Below, piece after piece: positions 24,063-35,321 of a stretch of DNA of 64,000 nucleotides; the first letter of the stretch is position 1, and the number at the start of each line of letters is the position of its first letter. The DNA is from Ovis canadensis (taxonomy: Eukaryota; Chordata; Mammalia; Artiodactyla; Bovidae), in contig NC_091255.1 of NCBI RefSeq assembly GCF_042477335.2, positions 12,440,501 to 12,504,500 on the forward strand, given 5' to 3'. A program made the translations under genes and the position numbers. Under the pieces are notes generated by a model. That model did no database searches, was not told where the DNA came from, and worked only from the letters and a program-made list of their open reading frames with translations.

Positions 24063-24134
24063 GCATTGGTGGTATAGTGGTGAGCATAACTGCCTTCCAA
24101 GCAGTTAACCTGGGTTCGATTCCTGACCAATGCA
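24063..24134 (+). tRNA. tRNA-Gly(TCC)-like sequence, probably a pseudogene
   Basis: A 72-nt cloverleaf. The acceptor arm gcattgg pairs perfectly with ccaatgc (24127-24133), followed by discriminator A. The D arm is 'tggtatagtggtgagca'. The anticodon arm actgc-cttccaa-gcagt is fully paired with anticodon TCC. The internal promoter boxes (tggtatagtgg and ggttcgattcc) look intact. The T stem is damaged (ctggg against cctga: one mismatch, two G-T pairs), no T run follows within 15 bp, and it lies inside an L1 beside a SINE. A pseudogene or retrocopy is likelier than a working gene. Confidence 0.75.
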
Positions 24135-24148
24135 GAGTCACCCTTTAT

Positions 24149-24466
24149 GGCTTCCCTGATAGCTCAGCTGGTAAAGAATCTGCTTGCATTGCAGGAGACC
24201 CTGGTTTGATTCCTGGATCAGGGAGATCCCCTGGAGAAGGGATAGGCTACCCACTCCAGTATTCTTGGGCTTCCCTTGTGGCTCAGATGGTAAAGAATCT
24301 GCCTGCAATGTGGGAGACCTGGGTTCAATCCCTGGGTTGGGAAGATCCCCTGGAGAAGGGAAAGCCTACCCACTCCAGTATTCTGGCCCAGAGAATTCCA
24401 TGGACAGGCCATGGGGTCACAAAGAGTCAGACACAACTGAGCGACTTTCAGTTTTACTTTCTTTCC
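24149..24466 (+). mobile_element. Bov-tA SINE dimer
   Basis: Two units in tandem: a shortened first unit (about 24149-24268, 'cttccctgatagctcagctg' to 'ccactccagtattcttgg') and a nearly complete second (24269-24466) ending 'cacaactgagcgactttcag'. It begins 14 bp after the tRNA-Gly-like sequence, and both interrupt the L1M 5' region. Confidence 0.88.
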
Positions 24467-25752
24467 TCGAGAGCTGGCTCTGGGACTCACTACCGCACCT
24501 GGGCATACAGCCATCCCCTGCTACCAAATGCGCACCTACAGTCAGCCCCAATAGTCAGGTATGCATACCACGAGTTTCAGCCACCACTGGCACCTGGATG
24601 CAATAGTCCTGTGGCAACCATGAGCCTGGTGCAAGTCTTGGTGCAAGTCTTGCCACAGGATCATGCAGTTAGTGACGTCATGGACTCAGCTGGCTGAACC
24701 AACAAGACAACATGCCCCTCAGATCCAAAGCCAACATTTGCCCTTCTACATTACATACCACATGACTAATCCCAGAACAATAGTACACATCAGATTTCAC
24801 TCACCGGGAACTTATCAAAATCCATAAAATTTGCAGGAGGTGACAGTTTCTTTAAATGTGAGACAACTATGCAAGGCAATGGGGCTCACAAAGAATCATG
24901 GAAATATGATAACACCAAAGCAATGCAATAAATTTTCAGTACTGATCCCAAAGAAATGGAGATCAATGAATTTCCTGACAAATAATTCAAAATAATAGGT
25001 CACAATAAGCTCAGATAGCTATAAGAAAGCACAGATAAACAATCTAACAAAATCTAACAATATAAGAACAAAATAAGAAATTCAAAGAGAAATAGAACAC
25101 ATAAAAAAAGAATCAAACAATTTTGGAGCTGAAGAATACATTGATGAAACTTAAAAAAAAAAAAATGCTACAGAGTGTTTTAGCAGCAGACTCAACCAAG
25201 TAGAAGAATCAGTGTACTCAATGATAAGTCATTTGAAAAAAACAGAAAAAAAGAATGAAAGAAATGAAGAAAGCCTATGAGACTTAAAGGAGTCCATCAA
25301 GGGAAATAATATTTGCGTTATGTGAATCCCAGAAGGAGAAGAGAGAAAGAAACAGAGTTTTTATAAGGCAATACTGGCATAAAACTTTCCTAATCCGGGG
25401 AAAGATATAAGCATTCAGGTACATGAAGCTCAATATACTCCAATAAGTTTCAATCCAAAGAAGACTTCACTGAGATGAGACACAAGAGCAATAACTGTCA
25501 AAAGTTAAAGACAAAGAAAGAAGCTTGTATGCAAGAAGAGATAAAAAGATCATCACATTTAGAGATCCATGCCTCTCTCCCCCACCACAAGGTTATTAAT
25601 ATATTGCTCAGCAGAAACCTTGCAGACCAGGAAAAAGTGAAATGATATATTCAAAATGCTAAAATAAAAGGAAATAAACAAACAAGCTATCAACCTTGAA
25701 TACTTTAATAATAAAAGTATCCTTTAAAATTGAAGGAGAGCTGAAGACATTT

Positions 25753-27003
25753 CAGTTCAGTTCACTTCAGTCGCTCAGTCGTGTCTGATTCTTTGCGACC
25801 CCATGAATCGTAGCATGCCAGGCCTCGCTGTCCATCACCAACTCCTGGAGTTCACTCAGACTCACGTCCATCGAGTCAGTGATCCTCTGTCGTCCCCTTC
25901 TCCTCCTGCCCCCAATCCCTCCCAGCATCAGAGTTTTTTCCAATGAGTCAACTTTTCACATGAGGTGGCCAAAGTCCTGGAGCTTCAGCTTTAGCATCAT
26001 TCCCTCCAAAGAAACCCCAGGGTTGATCTCCTTCAGAATGGACTGGTTGGATCTCTTTGCAGTTCAAGGGACTCTCAAGAGTCTTCTCCAAAACCACAGC
26101 TCAAAAGCATCAATTATTCAGCACTCAGCCTTCTTTACAGTCCAACTCTCACATCCCTACACGACCAGTGGAAAAACCATAGCCTTGACTAGACGGACCT
26201 TTGTTGGCAAAGCAATGTCTCTGCTTTTCAATATGCTATCTAGGTTGGTCATAACTTTTCTTCCAAGTAGTAAACATCTTTCAATTTCATGGCTGCAGTC
26301 ACCATCTGCTGTGATTTTGGTGCCCCAAAAAATAAAGTCTGCCATTGTTTCCACTGTTTCCCCATCTATTTCCCATGAAGTGATGGGACCAGATGCCATG
26401 ATCTTCATTTTCTGAATGTTGAGGTTTAAGACAACTTTTTCACTCTCCTCTTTCACTTTCATCAAGAAGCTTTTTAGTTCCTCTTCACTGTCTGCCATAA
26501 GGGTGGTATCATCTGCATATCTGAGGTTATTGATATTTCTCCTGGCAATCTTGATTCCAGCTTGTGCTTCTTCCAGTCTAGTGTTTCTCATTATGTACTC
26601 TGCATAAAAGTTAAATAAGCAGGGTGACAACATACAGCCTTGATGTATTCCTTTTCCTATTAGGAACCAGTCTGTTGTTCCATGTCCAGTTCTAACTGTT
26701 GCTTCCTGACCTGCATATAGGTTTCTCAAGAAGCAGGTCAGGTGATTTGGTATTCTCATCGCTTTCAGAATTTTCCACAGTTTATTGTGATCCACACAGT
26801 CAAGGACTTTGGCATAGTCAAGAAAGCAGAAATAGATGTTTTTCTGGAACTCTCTTGCTTTTTCCATGATCCAGAGGATGTTGGCAATTTAATCTCTGGT
26901 TCCTCTGCCTTTTCTAAAACCAGCTTGAGCATGTGGAATTTCATGGTTCACGTATTGTTGAAGCCTGGCTTGGAGAATTTTGAACATTACTTTACTAACG
27001 TGT
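25753..27003 (-). mobile_element. BovB LINE, 1.25 kb, 5'-truncated, with RT remnant
   Basis: Antisense BovB from the tail ('cagttcagttcacttcagtc') to mid reverse transcriptase ('gaacattactttactaacg'). A 236-codon stretch of ORF2 stays open (26157-26867): motif A around DCVDHNKLWKIL, the QGC of motif B, and catalytic YADD (antisense at about 26508-26519). It is a piece of the RT domain only, lacking the endonuclease, and is not functional. It sits in the L1M between ORF1 and the spacer with no clear target-site duplication. Confidence 0.93.
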
Positions 27004-27487
27004 GAGATGATAGGAATATGAAATCATATGAAAGTGAAAACACAATAATAAGTTAAAAATTTACTGACATTCAGAAGACACTAATACTGTTACTTATTAT
27101 TGTAGTACAAATGTTAAAAGGTAAAAATAAATAAAATAACTATAGTGACAGTAATTTGTTAAAGGATATACAGTGTAAAAGGATGTAAATTGTGATATCA
27201 AAAACTTGATTGTTAAAGTTAATAAAAGTGTAGTATTTTTTACATACATCAAAGTTAAGTTGTTATTAGCTTAAAATAGACTGTTATAGGTGTATTTCAT
27301 GTAAGCCTCATGGTAAACACAATGCAAAATAATCAGTATATACACATAGTATAAAGAGAAAGTAATCAAAGCATACCAACACAGAAGGTCATCAGATTAC
27401 AAAAGAAGACAGCCAAAGAAGAGAAAGAAGCAAAGGACCTACACAAGAGTCAGGAAACAATGAGCAAATTGGCAGTAAGTCCTGACC

Positions 27488-28075
27488 TTAAATAAAGCCT
27501 GAAGTGGACATTTTTCCCATCTCTTTCTGAACAGTTGTTACAATGGTTCTTAAGACTTCCTTTGCTCTCTGTTTCTAGCCTGCATTCATACTGAGTGCAG
27601 TCCGTGTGTTTACCAGGTGTAGCTCCTCACTGCATAGTGATGGTATTGGTAGGAGGGTAGCCCTTGTGACCCAGATACTCAGAATGCTTTCCTTTAATTC
27701 GTTGCTATGACAGTTGTCCATAAACCACATTTTACTTTGGGTATTTTTCATCCTTTGTGAGGAGTAATTCCTCTTTCCTACGCATCTTTGAATTCAGATT
27801 TCCTCTACTCTTATTTATCTATCAATCCATTCCTTTTTGTCTTTTATCTTTCAGGAATTTCTGAAATATATGAACCAAAGATCATGTATTTTCTTATTTG
27901 CTATTGTTATTTCTATTTATCCTTTTAAATTTCTTTTTTGTAATATAACTTTGTAAAGAAGGAATATATAGATGTCTAATCTGAAATCATTTCATCTTTA
28001 TTATTTCTTTTGGAATTAAAATATGCATCAAAAAGACTTACATTTGGAAAGAGAAGTGGGGAAAATCATGAACTT
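27488..28075. other. Anonymous sequence, nothing recognised
   Basis: T-rich sequence between the L1M and the next BovB. No element or exon supported. Confidence 0.4.
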
Positions 28076-28084
28076 TCTGGTTTT

Positions 28085-29843
28085 CTGGATGCAATCTCAA
28101 AAATGACAGAATGATCTCTGTTTGTTTCCAAGGCAAACCATTCAATATCACAGTAATCCAACTCTATGCTCCAACCAGTAACGCTGAAGAAGCTGAAGTA
28201 GAATGGTTCTATGAAGACCTAAAGACCTTTTAGAACTAACACCCCTAAAAAGATATTCTTTTCATTATAGGGGACTGAAATGCAAAAGTAGAAAGTCAAG
28301 AAACACCTGGAGTAACAGGCAAATTTGGTCTTGGAATACAGAATGAAGCAGGGCAAAGGCAAATAGAGTTTTGCCAAGAGAACGCACTGGTCATAGCAAA
28401 CACCCTCTTCCAGCAACACAAGAGAAGACTCTACACATGGACATTACCAGATGGTCAACACCGAAATCAGATTGATTATATGCTTTGCAGCCAAAGAAAA
28501 GCTCTATATAGTCAACAAACAAGACCGGGAGCTAACTGTGGCTCAGATCATGAACTCCTTATTGCCAAATTCAGAGTTAAATTGAAGAAAGTAGGGAAAA
28601 CCGCTAGACTATTCATATATGACCTAAATCAAATCCCTGATGATTATACATTAGAAGTGAGAAATAGATTTAAGGGACTAGATGTGATAGATAGAGTGCT
28701 TGATGAACTATGGACAGAGGTTCATGACATTGTACAGGAGACAGGGATCAAGACCATCCCCATGGAAAAGAAATACAAAAAAGCAAAATGGCTGTCTGGG
28801 GAGCCATTACAAATAGCTGTGCAAAGAAGAGAAGCAAAAAGCAAAGGAGAAAAGGAAAGATATAAGCATCTGAATGCAGAATTCCAAAGAATAGCAAGAA
28901 GAGATAAGAAAGCCTTCCTCAGAGATCAATGCAAAGAAATAGAGACAAACAACAGAATGGGAAAGACTCGAGATCTCTTCAAGAAAATTAGAGATACCAA
29001 GGGAACATTTCATGCAAAGACGGGCTCGATAAAGGACAGAAATGGGATGGACCTAACAAAAGCAGAAGATATTAAGAAGAGGTGGCAAGAATACACAGAG
29101 GAACTGTACAAAAAAGATCTTCACGACCCAGATAATCACAATGGTATGATCACTCACCTAGAGCCAGACATCCTGGAATGTGAACTTAAGTGGACCTTAG
29201 AGAGCATCACTACAAACAAAGCTAGTGGAGATGATGGCATTCCAGTTGAGCTATTTCAAATCCTGCAAGATGATGTTGTGAAAGTGCTGCACTCAATATG
29301 TCAACAAATTTAGACAACTCAGCAGTAGCCACAGGGCTGGAAATGTTCAGTTTTCATTCCAATCCAAAAGAAAGGAAATGCCAAAGAATGCTCAAACTAC
29401 CGCACAATTGCACTCATCTCACACGTTAGTAAAGTAATGCTCAAAATTCTCCAAGCCAGGCTTCAGCAGTACGTGAACTGTGAACTTCCAGATGTTCAAG
29501 TTGGTTTTAGAAAAGGCAGAGGAACCAGAGATCAAATTGCCAACATCCTCTGGATCATGGAAAAAGCAAGAGAGTTCCAGAAAAACATCTATTTCTGCTT
29601 TCTTGACTATGCCAAAGCCTTTGACTGTATGGATCACAATAAACTGTGGAAAATTCTGAAAGAGATGAGAATACCAAATCACCTGACCTGCCTCTTGAGA
29701 AACCTATATGCACGTCAGGAAGCAACAGTTAGAACTGGACATGGAACAACAGACTGGTTTCAAATAGGGAAAGGAGTATGTCAAGGCTGTATATTGTCAC
29801 CCTGCTTATTTAACTTCTATGCAGTGTATATCATGAAAAATTC
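28085..29843 (+). mobile_element. BovB LINE, endonuclease to RT, 3'-truncated
   Basis: Longest BovB coding remnant here. It starts inside the endonuclease ('gatgcaatctcaaaaatgac'); the usual GDWNAKV motif has its Trp codon mutated to a stop (gggactgaaatgc, near 28270). The SDHELL motif lies near 28545. An open frame of 277 codons (28480-29313) covers the end of the endonuclease and the linker. A second (29437-29874) holds RT motif A (DYAKAFDC) and motif B (QGC). It stops just before the YADD box at 'gtatatcatgaaaaa', so the palm end, C-terminus and 3' tail are missing. It is an inactive fragment. Confidence 0.93.
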
Positions 29844-30104
29844 TCTGCTTATTCTCAGAATCATCTTATTATAGAAATGTAATCAACACGGATTGCCCAG
29901 GCCAGCATTTCACAGCGTACCTCTCACTGTCCCTTATAATAATCTGTGGAAAAAAATATTCAGTGGTTAATGCATTTAAGAAACTTTGCATAATACTCAC
30001 CTCCATATTAAAGATTTATACAATAATAGACATATCAAAGGAATGGGAAGTCTTGAAATGAGGAAATCTAACTTTATAAAGAAATACACATGATAGTTTA
30101 ACAG

Positions 30105-30310
30105 ACCATGGACCCTAGAGCTAAACTTCACAGGGGTAGCCCAGCTTTGCTTCTCAGTGGTTTTGTGACCTTCAGATGGTTTCTTAACCTCTCAACATCC
30201 GTTTCCTTAAATTTTGTAATAATACCTACTTGTAATACTATTCTTGTGAGAATTTAAGTGACTTGATATATATGGAAACAGAATTTATATACAACATATT
30301 ATAAACATTA
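30105..30310 (+). mobile_element. MIR SINE
   Basis: Forward MIR: 'ctagagctaaacttcacagg', 'tttgtgaccttcagatggtt', 'tcttaacctctcaacatccg', 'aataatacctacttgtaata' and 'tgtgagaatttaagtgactt' follow the MIR order closely. Confidence 0.75.
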
Positions 30311-31639
30311 CAGAAAACTTCAATTATCATTTCTCAGATTTAACTGATCTTGTGTGTGTACTTGTGTGTGTTTACCTGTTAATGGCCTGTAGAACATGGT
30401 CTTGTAAAGAGAAAATCACACCCACAGAAGCCTAATCTCATTTACAGGGTTCACAAGAAGTAGTGGGCTACTACTAACAGCTGGGGCTCTAGCTAAGATT
30501 TTTCTTCATTCCTATGCAGTTTTGGTGTACTCTGGCGTTCTAATTTTCAGCCAGCTGTCTTCTAGACTAAAGCACCTTTCTGTGTGTATTTCCCCATCAC
30601 CCATAGGCAGCCAATTCATTTATATGTACTTCTTCTTCCTTTAAATTTCAAAACCCCAACTTTTTTGAGATTTATAGGTAATATCTTGAAGTTTCAGGAA
30701 GACTTCAAAAATCTTCCCTGAAATTATTGTCATAAATTGATAATATTGTTCAGTAATGGAGAAAAAAATAATTGTACATAAACTTTGCAAAATTTTCTAG
30801 TTTTTATATTATAAATATATTTGGAGGAAAAAGAAATCTAAGTTTCCACTTTGAATAAATTAGGAAAAGAAGGGCCAATGAAATAATGATTTAGTATAAA
30901 ATTGTTTCCTCAAAATACAGTTGCTTTCTTTTCTTTTTGATTTTATAACTGTTTCCCCAGTATACCTGAGACCCAGGCTTCAGATAAAGCTGCAGCTTTG
31001 AATGAAAACAAAGAGAGTTGTTGCCCTGGCAACGGGAACCACATAAAGTCCCTAGACACAGCACTTCCATCTCTAACAATTCCCTACTAATTCTGTAAGG
31101 TTTGAACTAGATAGCATGAAGAATGGAGTTCTGACCCTGGGTTCTTTCAATAAGGAAATTCATTGAAATTCTCCTCAGAAATAGGCTGTTTCATGTGGGA
31201 ACACAACGGCAGATTTCAGATGTCTTCTGTGAATGTGACGAATGTAAATTTGTGCAAGTGAATCACACTTGGTCATATGACTAGCTCTAGGTAAACATCT
31301 GCTCCTTCTGTTTTTTTAATGGAAACTGAGTTTGGGGAGCCTCACACTTTAGGCTGTGAAAAATAAAATCTGTGTTACTGGAAAATTCACCATATGTCTG
31401 CCACTCCTAACCATCCGTTTTTAACTTTAGTTCTCAAACTATTTCACTGAAGGCACATGGTAATATATATATATATATGTCCTCTTTAGTAGAAGGAAAA
31501 TAAAACTTCGTCCAATTCCCATTCCTTTTATTTTTCAGTATTGTGTATGACCACTTAAATTTGAAGTTGAAATTTTGAAGTTCGGCCCCGTTGTAGGTTT
31601 TCCCTCTTTCCACTCTCAATTATACACCAGAAGTTAGAG
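30311..31639. other. 1.3 kb with no recognised repeat
   Basis: No transposable element recognised. A palindromic RFX-like X-box lies within (listed separately), and a short AT run at 31460-31478. No exon supported. Confidence 0.4.
31020..31033. promoter_or_regulatory. Palindromic X-box (RFX-type) motif
   Basis: gttgccctggcaac consists of two perfect inverted half-sites (gttgcc / ggcaac) with a 2-bp spacer. This fits the X-box consensus bound by RFX transcription factors, known at ciliary and other gene promoters. It lies in sequence without a recognised repeat. There is no gene beside it in the window, so a function is only a possibility. Confidence 0.4.
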
Positions 31640-31644
31640 TTGAT

Positions 31645-31770
31645 TTATTCCTTGATTCATTCATTTGTGTTCATAAAATGAAGTGGATGTGCCTGTTATG
31701 TTGCTGTGTTAGAGATTCAACATAATAATAAACTCCTTGAGAAGTTTGCAGTTTGGGTAGGAGATGAAGT
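31645..31770 (-). mobile_element. L2 LINE 3' end
   Basis: Antisense L2 end: 'ccttgattcattcatttgtg', 'gttgctgtgttagagattca' and 'actccttgagaagtttgcag' follow the order of the common L2 3' terminus. Confidence 0.5.
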
Positions 31771-31974
31771 ATGTCATGAAAATGAAGAACATTAAAATTT
31801 AAGAGAAAATGAGCCTTACAGGTAGTCTTTTATGAGTAAAGCTTCTGGAAACTCACCCTCTCTTTAGCCTAACACATCAATGTCATCCTTTGATATCATT
31901 TTCATAAAAAGCATTCTAATGAATTCCTTCTCTCATCTTCTTTTCCTCTCCTCTTCCAGACTCATCCCCTCATT

Positions 31975-32065
31975 TTTATTAAGTCAACAAATGCTTGTAT
32001 TCCTGCTACACACCAGACTCCATGTTAAGTTGTAGAGATAAAAGGGGGGAAAAAATGGAAAAGGA
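31975..32065 (-). mobile_element. L2 or related LINE 3' fragment
   Basis: 'ttaagtcaacaaatgcttgt', 'cctgctacacaccagactcc' and 'gttaagttgtagagataaaa' resemble the antisense L2 tail. Short and diverged. Confidence 0.45.
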
Positions 32066-32234
32066 TTTATAATCCACTGAACAAAGCAGATATTGAAGTA
32101 TTAATCATAAAATATAATTATAGGATTACCCAACACTGCAAAACAGTAAATTTTCAAAAATCCAATGTGCTCATGACCACTCCTTGTAATGCCTCCTGTG
32201 ATTCCACCCCTAGCAATAAGGATAGTTCACTTCC

Positions 32235-32645
32235 CATCACCATCTCCTATATACACCAAGTTCCAGTCATATCATATTACCAGCATTTACAAAATGAGAT
32301 ATTCTTTCTTCTGTGTCTGTGCTTTGCAAACCTCATCCCTCCATCTAGAATGATCTATCCCACTCATCTAAACAGGAGTCTTTTATCCTTCCTTTATATT
32401 CAAAACAAACTGCAATTGGCACCCACAGTCCATAAAACATCTCCTTAATTTCCTAGCCAAACATAGGAATTCCTTTTTTCCTATATATTAATGTTTACTG
32501 AGCATATTCCTACATAGTAGCTTTTTTCACCAAGTAATAAAATTGTTGATAACTTTTGCCCACTCTGAAACAGTGAGCCCTGTAAACCCAATTAATATAA
32601 TTGCATTTTAAATAGGAGATTGATAAATATTGATGACTGAATGAA
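32235..32645 (+). mobile_element. L2 LINE 3' end
   Basis: Forward L2: 'catccctccatctagaatga', 'aaaacatctccttaatttcc', 'gaaacagtgagccctgtaaa' and the tail 'gataaatattgatgactgaa' ending in 'tgaatgaatgg'. Confidence 0.6.
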
Positions 32646-33293
32646 TGGGTAAAGGGAAAGTGTGATTAGAATTAAATATATGAGAATGGATACTTGATCT
32701 CTAGACAAGAAGGCTCTTTTCTGTCACAAAGTTGTTAATGCACAGTAGTGGCTGTATCATAACATTCTTTTGAGGGTCTTAGCAAAAAATACTCCAATGA
32801 ATGTAAATAAAAACACATTCCCATGCCTGCTCCCTTCCAACTTGAGATCCCACTGACAGAGATTAAGCCTAGCATAAAGGTCAGGGAGAAAAGGAATTCT
32901 GTCTTCTTCCAAGGAAATCAAGAAGTCTTTTTCTTCAAATGAGAAATTTATTTTGGGATTATTTCTAGCATGAATTAATTAATTCAAATGTAAAATAAAT
33001 TCATTGAAATTTGATATTCACATAACATAGTTAATATATTCACTTTAATTAATATAGTTTTAATATAAATTATAAGGTTTTGCTACATTGCAGTCTAAGA
33101 CTTGTTTGGAAGAGAAATATGTGATGTATAAGGATTCTGGTAAAAGAGGTAGAAAAATATCACCATGAATTGCATCAGTCTCTTCCAGTTCAGACTGTGA
33201 GAGATGGTGATTGGACTAGAAAATTTGGATATAATAGGCAGAAAATGTGAGTTAGGACACAAGTTCAGTGTATAAAACCAACAGACTTTAAAG
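32646..33293. other. Anonymous AT-rich sequence
   Basis: Nothing recognised. Confidence 0.4.
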
Positions 33294-33301
33294 ATAGGAC
33301 T

Positions 33302-33423
33302 TGGAAGGAGTGGCTCAAGAGAGAAAGGATATGTATGTATTTATGGTTGATCCATGCTGATTTACAAAAGTAACCAAGATAATATTGTAAAGCAATACAC
33401 TCCAATTTAAAATAAAATAAAAA
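33302..33423 (+). mobile_element. Ruminant L1 3' end, strongly truncated, with TSD
   Basis: The last 120 bp of an L1: 'gtggctcaagagagaaagga', 'tatggttgatccatgctgat', 'aagataatattgtaaagcaa', 'cactccaatttaaaataaaa'. The octamer ataggact at 33294-33301 and 33424-33431 marks target-primed insertion. Confidence 0.85.
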
Positions 33424-33667
33424 ATAGGACTCAAAACACATTCAGCCACCGTCATGGAATCACTAATGAAATCTAACCCCAAAGTCTAAAAGCCCTCCAC
33501 TCTTCTCCACCTGTGGCAAACCCTGAGGTACACTGAATAGAAAGTGTTTTCCACATTTCCACCACAATTCAGTATGACATCTGACTCGACCAAGAGAAGG
33601 AGCTCACCCTTCCTTTCTCCTTGGTAACTTTCCCTTCTGTTAAAGGTTGATATGCCCTTGCTTGGCA

Positions 33668-34140
33668 TATTGGTTTCTTATAGTTGCTGTAACAAATCAC
33701 AAGCTGAGTGGGCTAAATGACAGAAATTTATTCTCCCACAGTTCTGGACATCAAATCCCCAAATCACAGTATCAGCAGAGCCATACTCCCTCCTATGAGA
33801 AAATCATTTCCCCCTAGAGAAAATCTGTCCCTCGCTCTTCCCAGGCCCTAGAAGTTCAGGTGTCTCCGAGCTTACAGTTGCACCACTTCAGCTTCTGCCT
33901 CAACGTGCATTTTGCCTCCTCCTCTTCTCTCTCAATACGACTTTTGACCATCTCTTAGATATGTGGTAATCCATTTAGATAATCACAGCTGCTTCTCTCA
34001 AAAATCCTTATCTCAATGACATCCTGTGCCATTTTAAAGCAACATTTATTATTTTGTCATATAAGGTACATAGGTTCTGGGGCTTAGGACATGAATGTCT
34101 CTTTTTTAGAGGCTACCATTCAACCCATTAACTACTCTTG
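33668..34140 (-). mobile_element. MLT1 MaLR LTR
   Basis: Antisense MLT1 solo LTR: 'tcttatagttgctgtaacaa', 'tgacagaaatttattctccc', 'acagttctggacatcaaatc', 'atattattttgtcatataagg'-like sequence near 34050, 'gttctggggcttaggacatg' and 'aggctaccattcaacccatt'. It has no internal viral sequence. Confidence 0.8.
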
Positions 34141-34560
34141 GATAGTTTACTAGAGAAAGAAACTGTGTCAGTGATGCCACTTCCATTTGAGCACATTGCA
34201 TGTTCATCTTGGGGCAGTAATCTCACACCCCGCACAGTGAAGAGGTTTCTGTGCTGCAGTGCTGCTGCGCTGCACAGCAGTTGTAACAGCTTTCTTTGAC
34301 TACTGGCCTCTTGGAAGCCTTAATGGACACTGAACACTCTATGGGATGATGAAGCGGTTAAAACTACCTAGAATAGCTGTTCATATTAAGTGCCTCTTGC
34401 TTCTATATCTCCCTGAAACCCAGTACTAATTAATTTATATATTAAGGTGTTATATATCATATTTCCACTTTTAACTTTTTCACGGCAGGAGTCATACCTT
34501 CTTCATGTTTGTATAGCTAGTAACTCTCCAAGCACCTAATCCATTAGTGATTTTTACTTT
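34141..34560. other. Anonymous sequence, nothing recognised
   Basis: Contains a short CTG/GCTGC-rich patch near 34252-34278, otherwise unremarkable. Confidence 0.35.
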
Positions 34561-34561
34561 C

Positions 34562-34803
34562 TTTTCTTGCCTGGAAAATCCCATGGATGGAGGAGCCTGG
34601 TAGGCTGCAGTCCATGAGGTCGCTAAGAGTCAGACACGACTGAGTGGCTTCACCTTCACTTTTCACTTTCATGCATTGGAGACAGAAATGGCAACCCACT
34701 CCAGTGTTCTTGCTTGGAGAATCCAAGGGACAGGGGAGCCTGGTGGGCTGCCCTCTATGGGGTCGCACAGAGTCGGACACAACTGAAGCAACTTAGCAGC
34801 AAA
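34562..34803 (+). mobile_element. Bov-A2-type SINE dimer
   Basis: Two BovB-tail-derived units without a tRNA head: 'cttgcctggaaaatcccatg' to 'cagacacgactgagtggctt', then 'gaaatggcaacccactccag' to 'acaactgaagcaacttagca'. The A-unit/linker/A-unit layout is that of Bov-A2. Confidence 0.9.
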
Positions 34804-35320
34804 CTGTATCAAGGGTAGCAAGATATCTAAATTTTGAAAAAAGTTGTGGCCTTTGTGAAGACAACATTAGAAAATCTCTTGTTCTTTCACTCCATGATGT
34901 AAAAGTAGCTTTGTTTTCTTCCTAGGATATGCATTGTATTAGAGACATCTTTGGTGTTTTGTGTTGTTCTGTTTGTTGAGACTTATTGATTGGCAGTCAT
35001 CCTTAAATACATGTGATGTTGTATTTCTCTTTCTTATCAAACACTCATTACACACTCATGAAAATTACCAAGGAATTTATTGATTTTGTGTTTTTTAAAT
35101 ATCCTGGGCAATTTCTCTAAAGTCACTTGAAAGAGGTTCCTTCTTGAAAGGTTGATTGTAAATTGATGTAAAGAGGAAGTGAAAGCTATAGACAGCCCTC
35201 CCACCCACACAATCAGCCATGTTACAGATGCCTACAATTTCTTTAAAAGGGAGACAAGTTTGGGCAGACGAAAGCAAAGGACATCAACTTCCACAAAGAG
35301 GAAGGAAATCTCAAGGCCAT
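34804..35320. other. Anonymous sequence, nothing recognised
   Basis: No element or exon supported. Confidence 0.4.
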
Positions 35321-35321
35321 T

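Larger units (their letters stand above)
22800..27487 (+). mobile_element. Old L1M LINE: 5' UTR to start of ORF2, with nested insertions
   Basis: Forward L1M remnant. The 5' UTR-like part (22800-24060 and 24468-24800) is GC-richer with repeated 'tgcatgc'- and 'agccccaac'-type phrases. ORF1 remnants follow (24880-25752), with 'caatccaaagaagacttcac', 'ccttgcagaccaggaaaaag' and 'aattgaaggagagctgaaga'. The ORF1-ORF2 spacer resumes after the BovB ('ttaagttgttattagcttaa', 'gtaagcctcatggtaaacac') and ends near 'gcagtaagtcctgacctt'. No frame is intact. The 5' UTR call is less sure than the rest. Confidence 0.6.

Noticed and set aside
24077..24697. 206-codon open frame
   Set aside because: It reads across the tRNA-like sequence, two SINE units and L1 5' UTR. 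SINEs often stay open by chance.
28480..29313. 277-codon frame as a host gene
   Set aside because: It matches the BovB ORF2 endonuclease-RT linker and is flanked by further BovB ORF2 sequence with stops and frameshifts.
25753..29843. The two neighbouring BovBs as one twin-primed element
   Set aside because: L1M sequence flanks the first BovB on both sides and 1 kb of other DNA separates them, so they are independent insertions, unlike the pair at 53795-55184.
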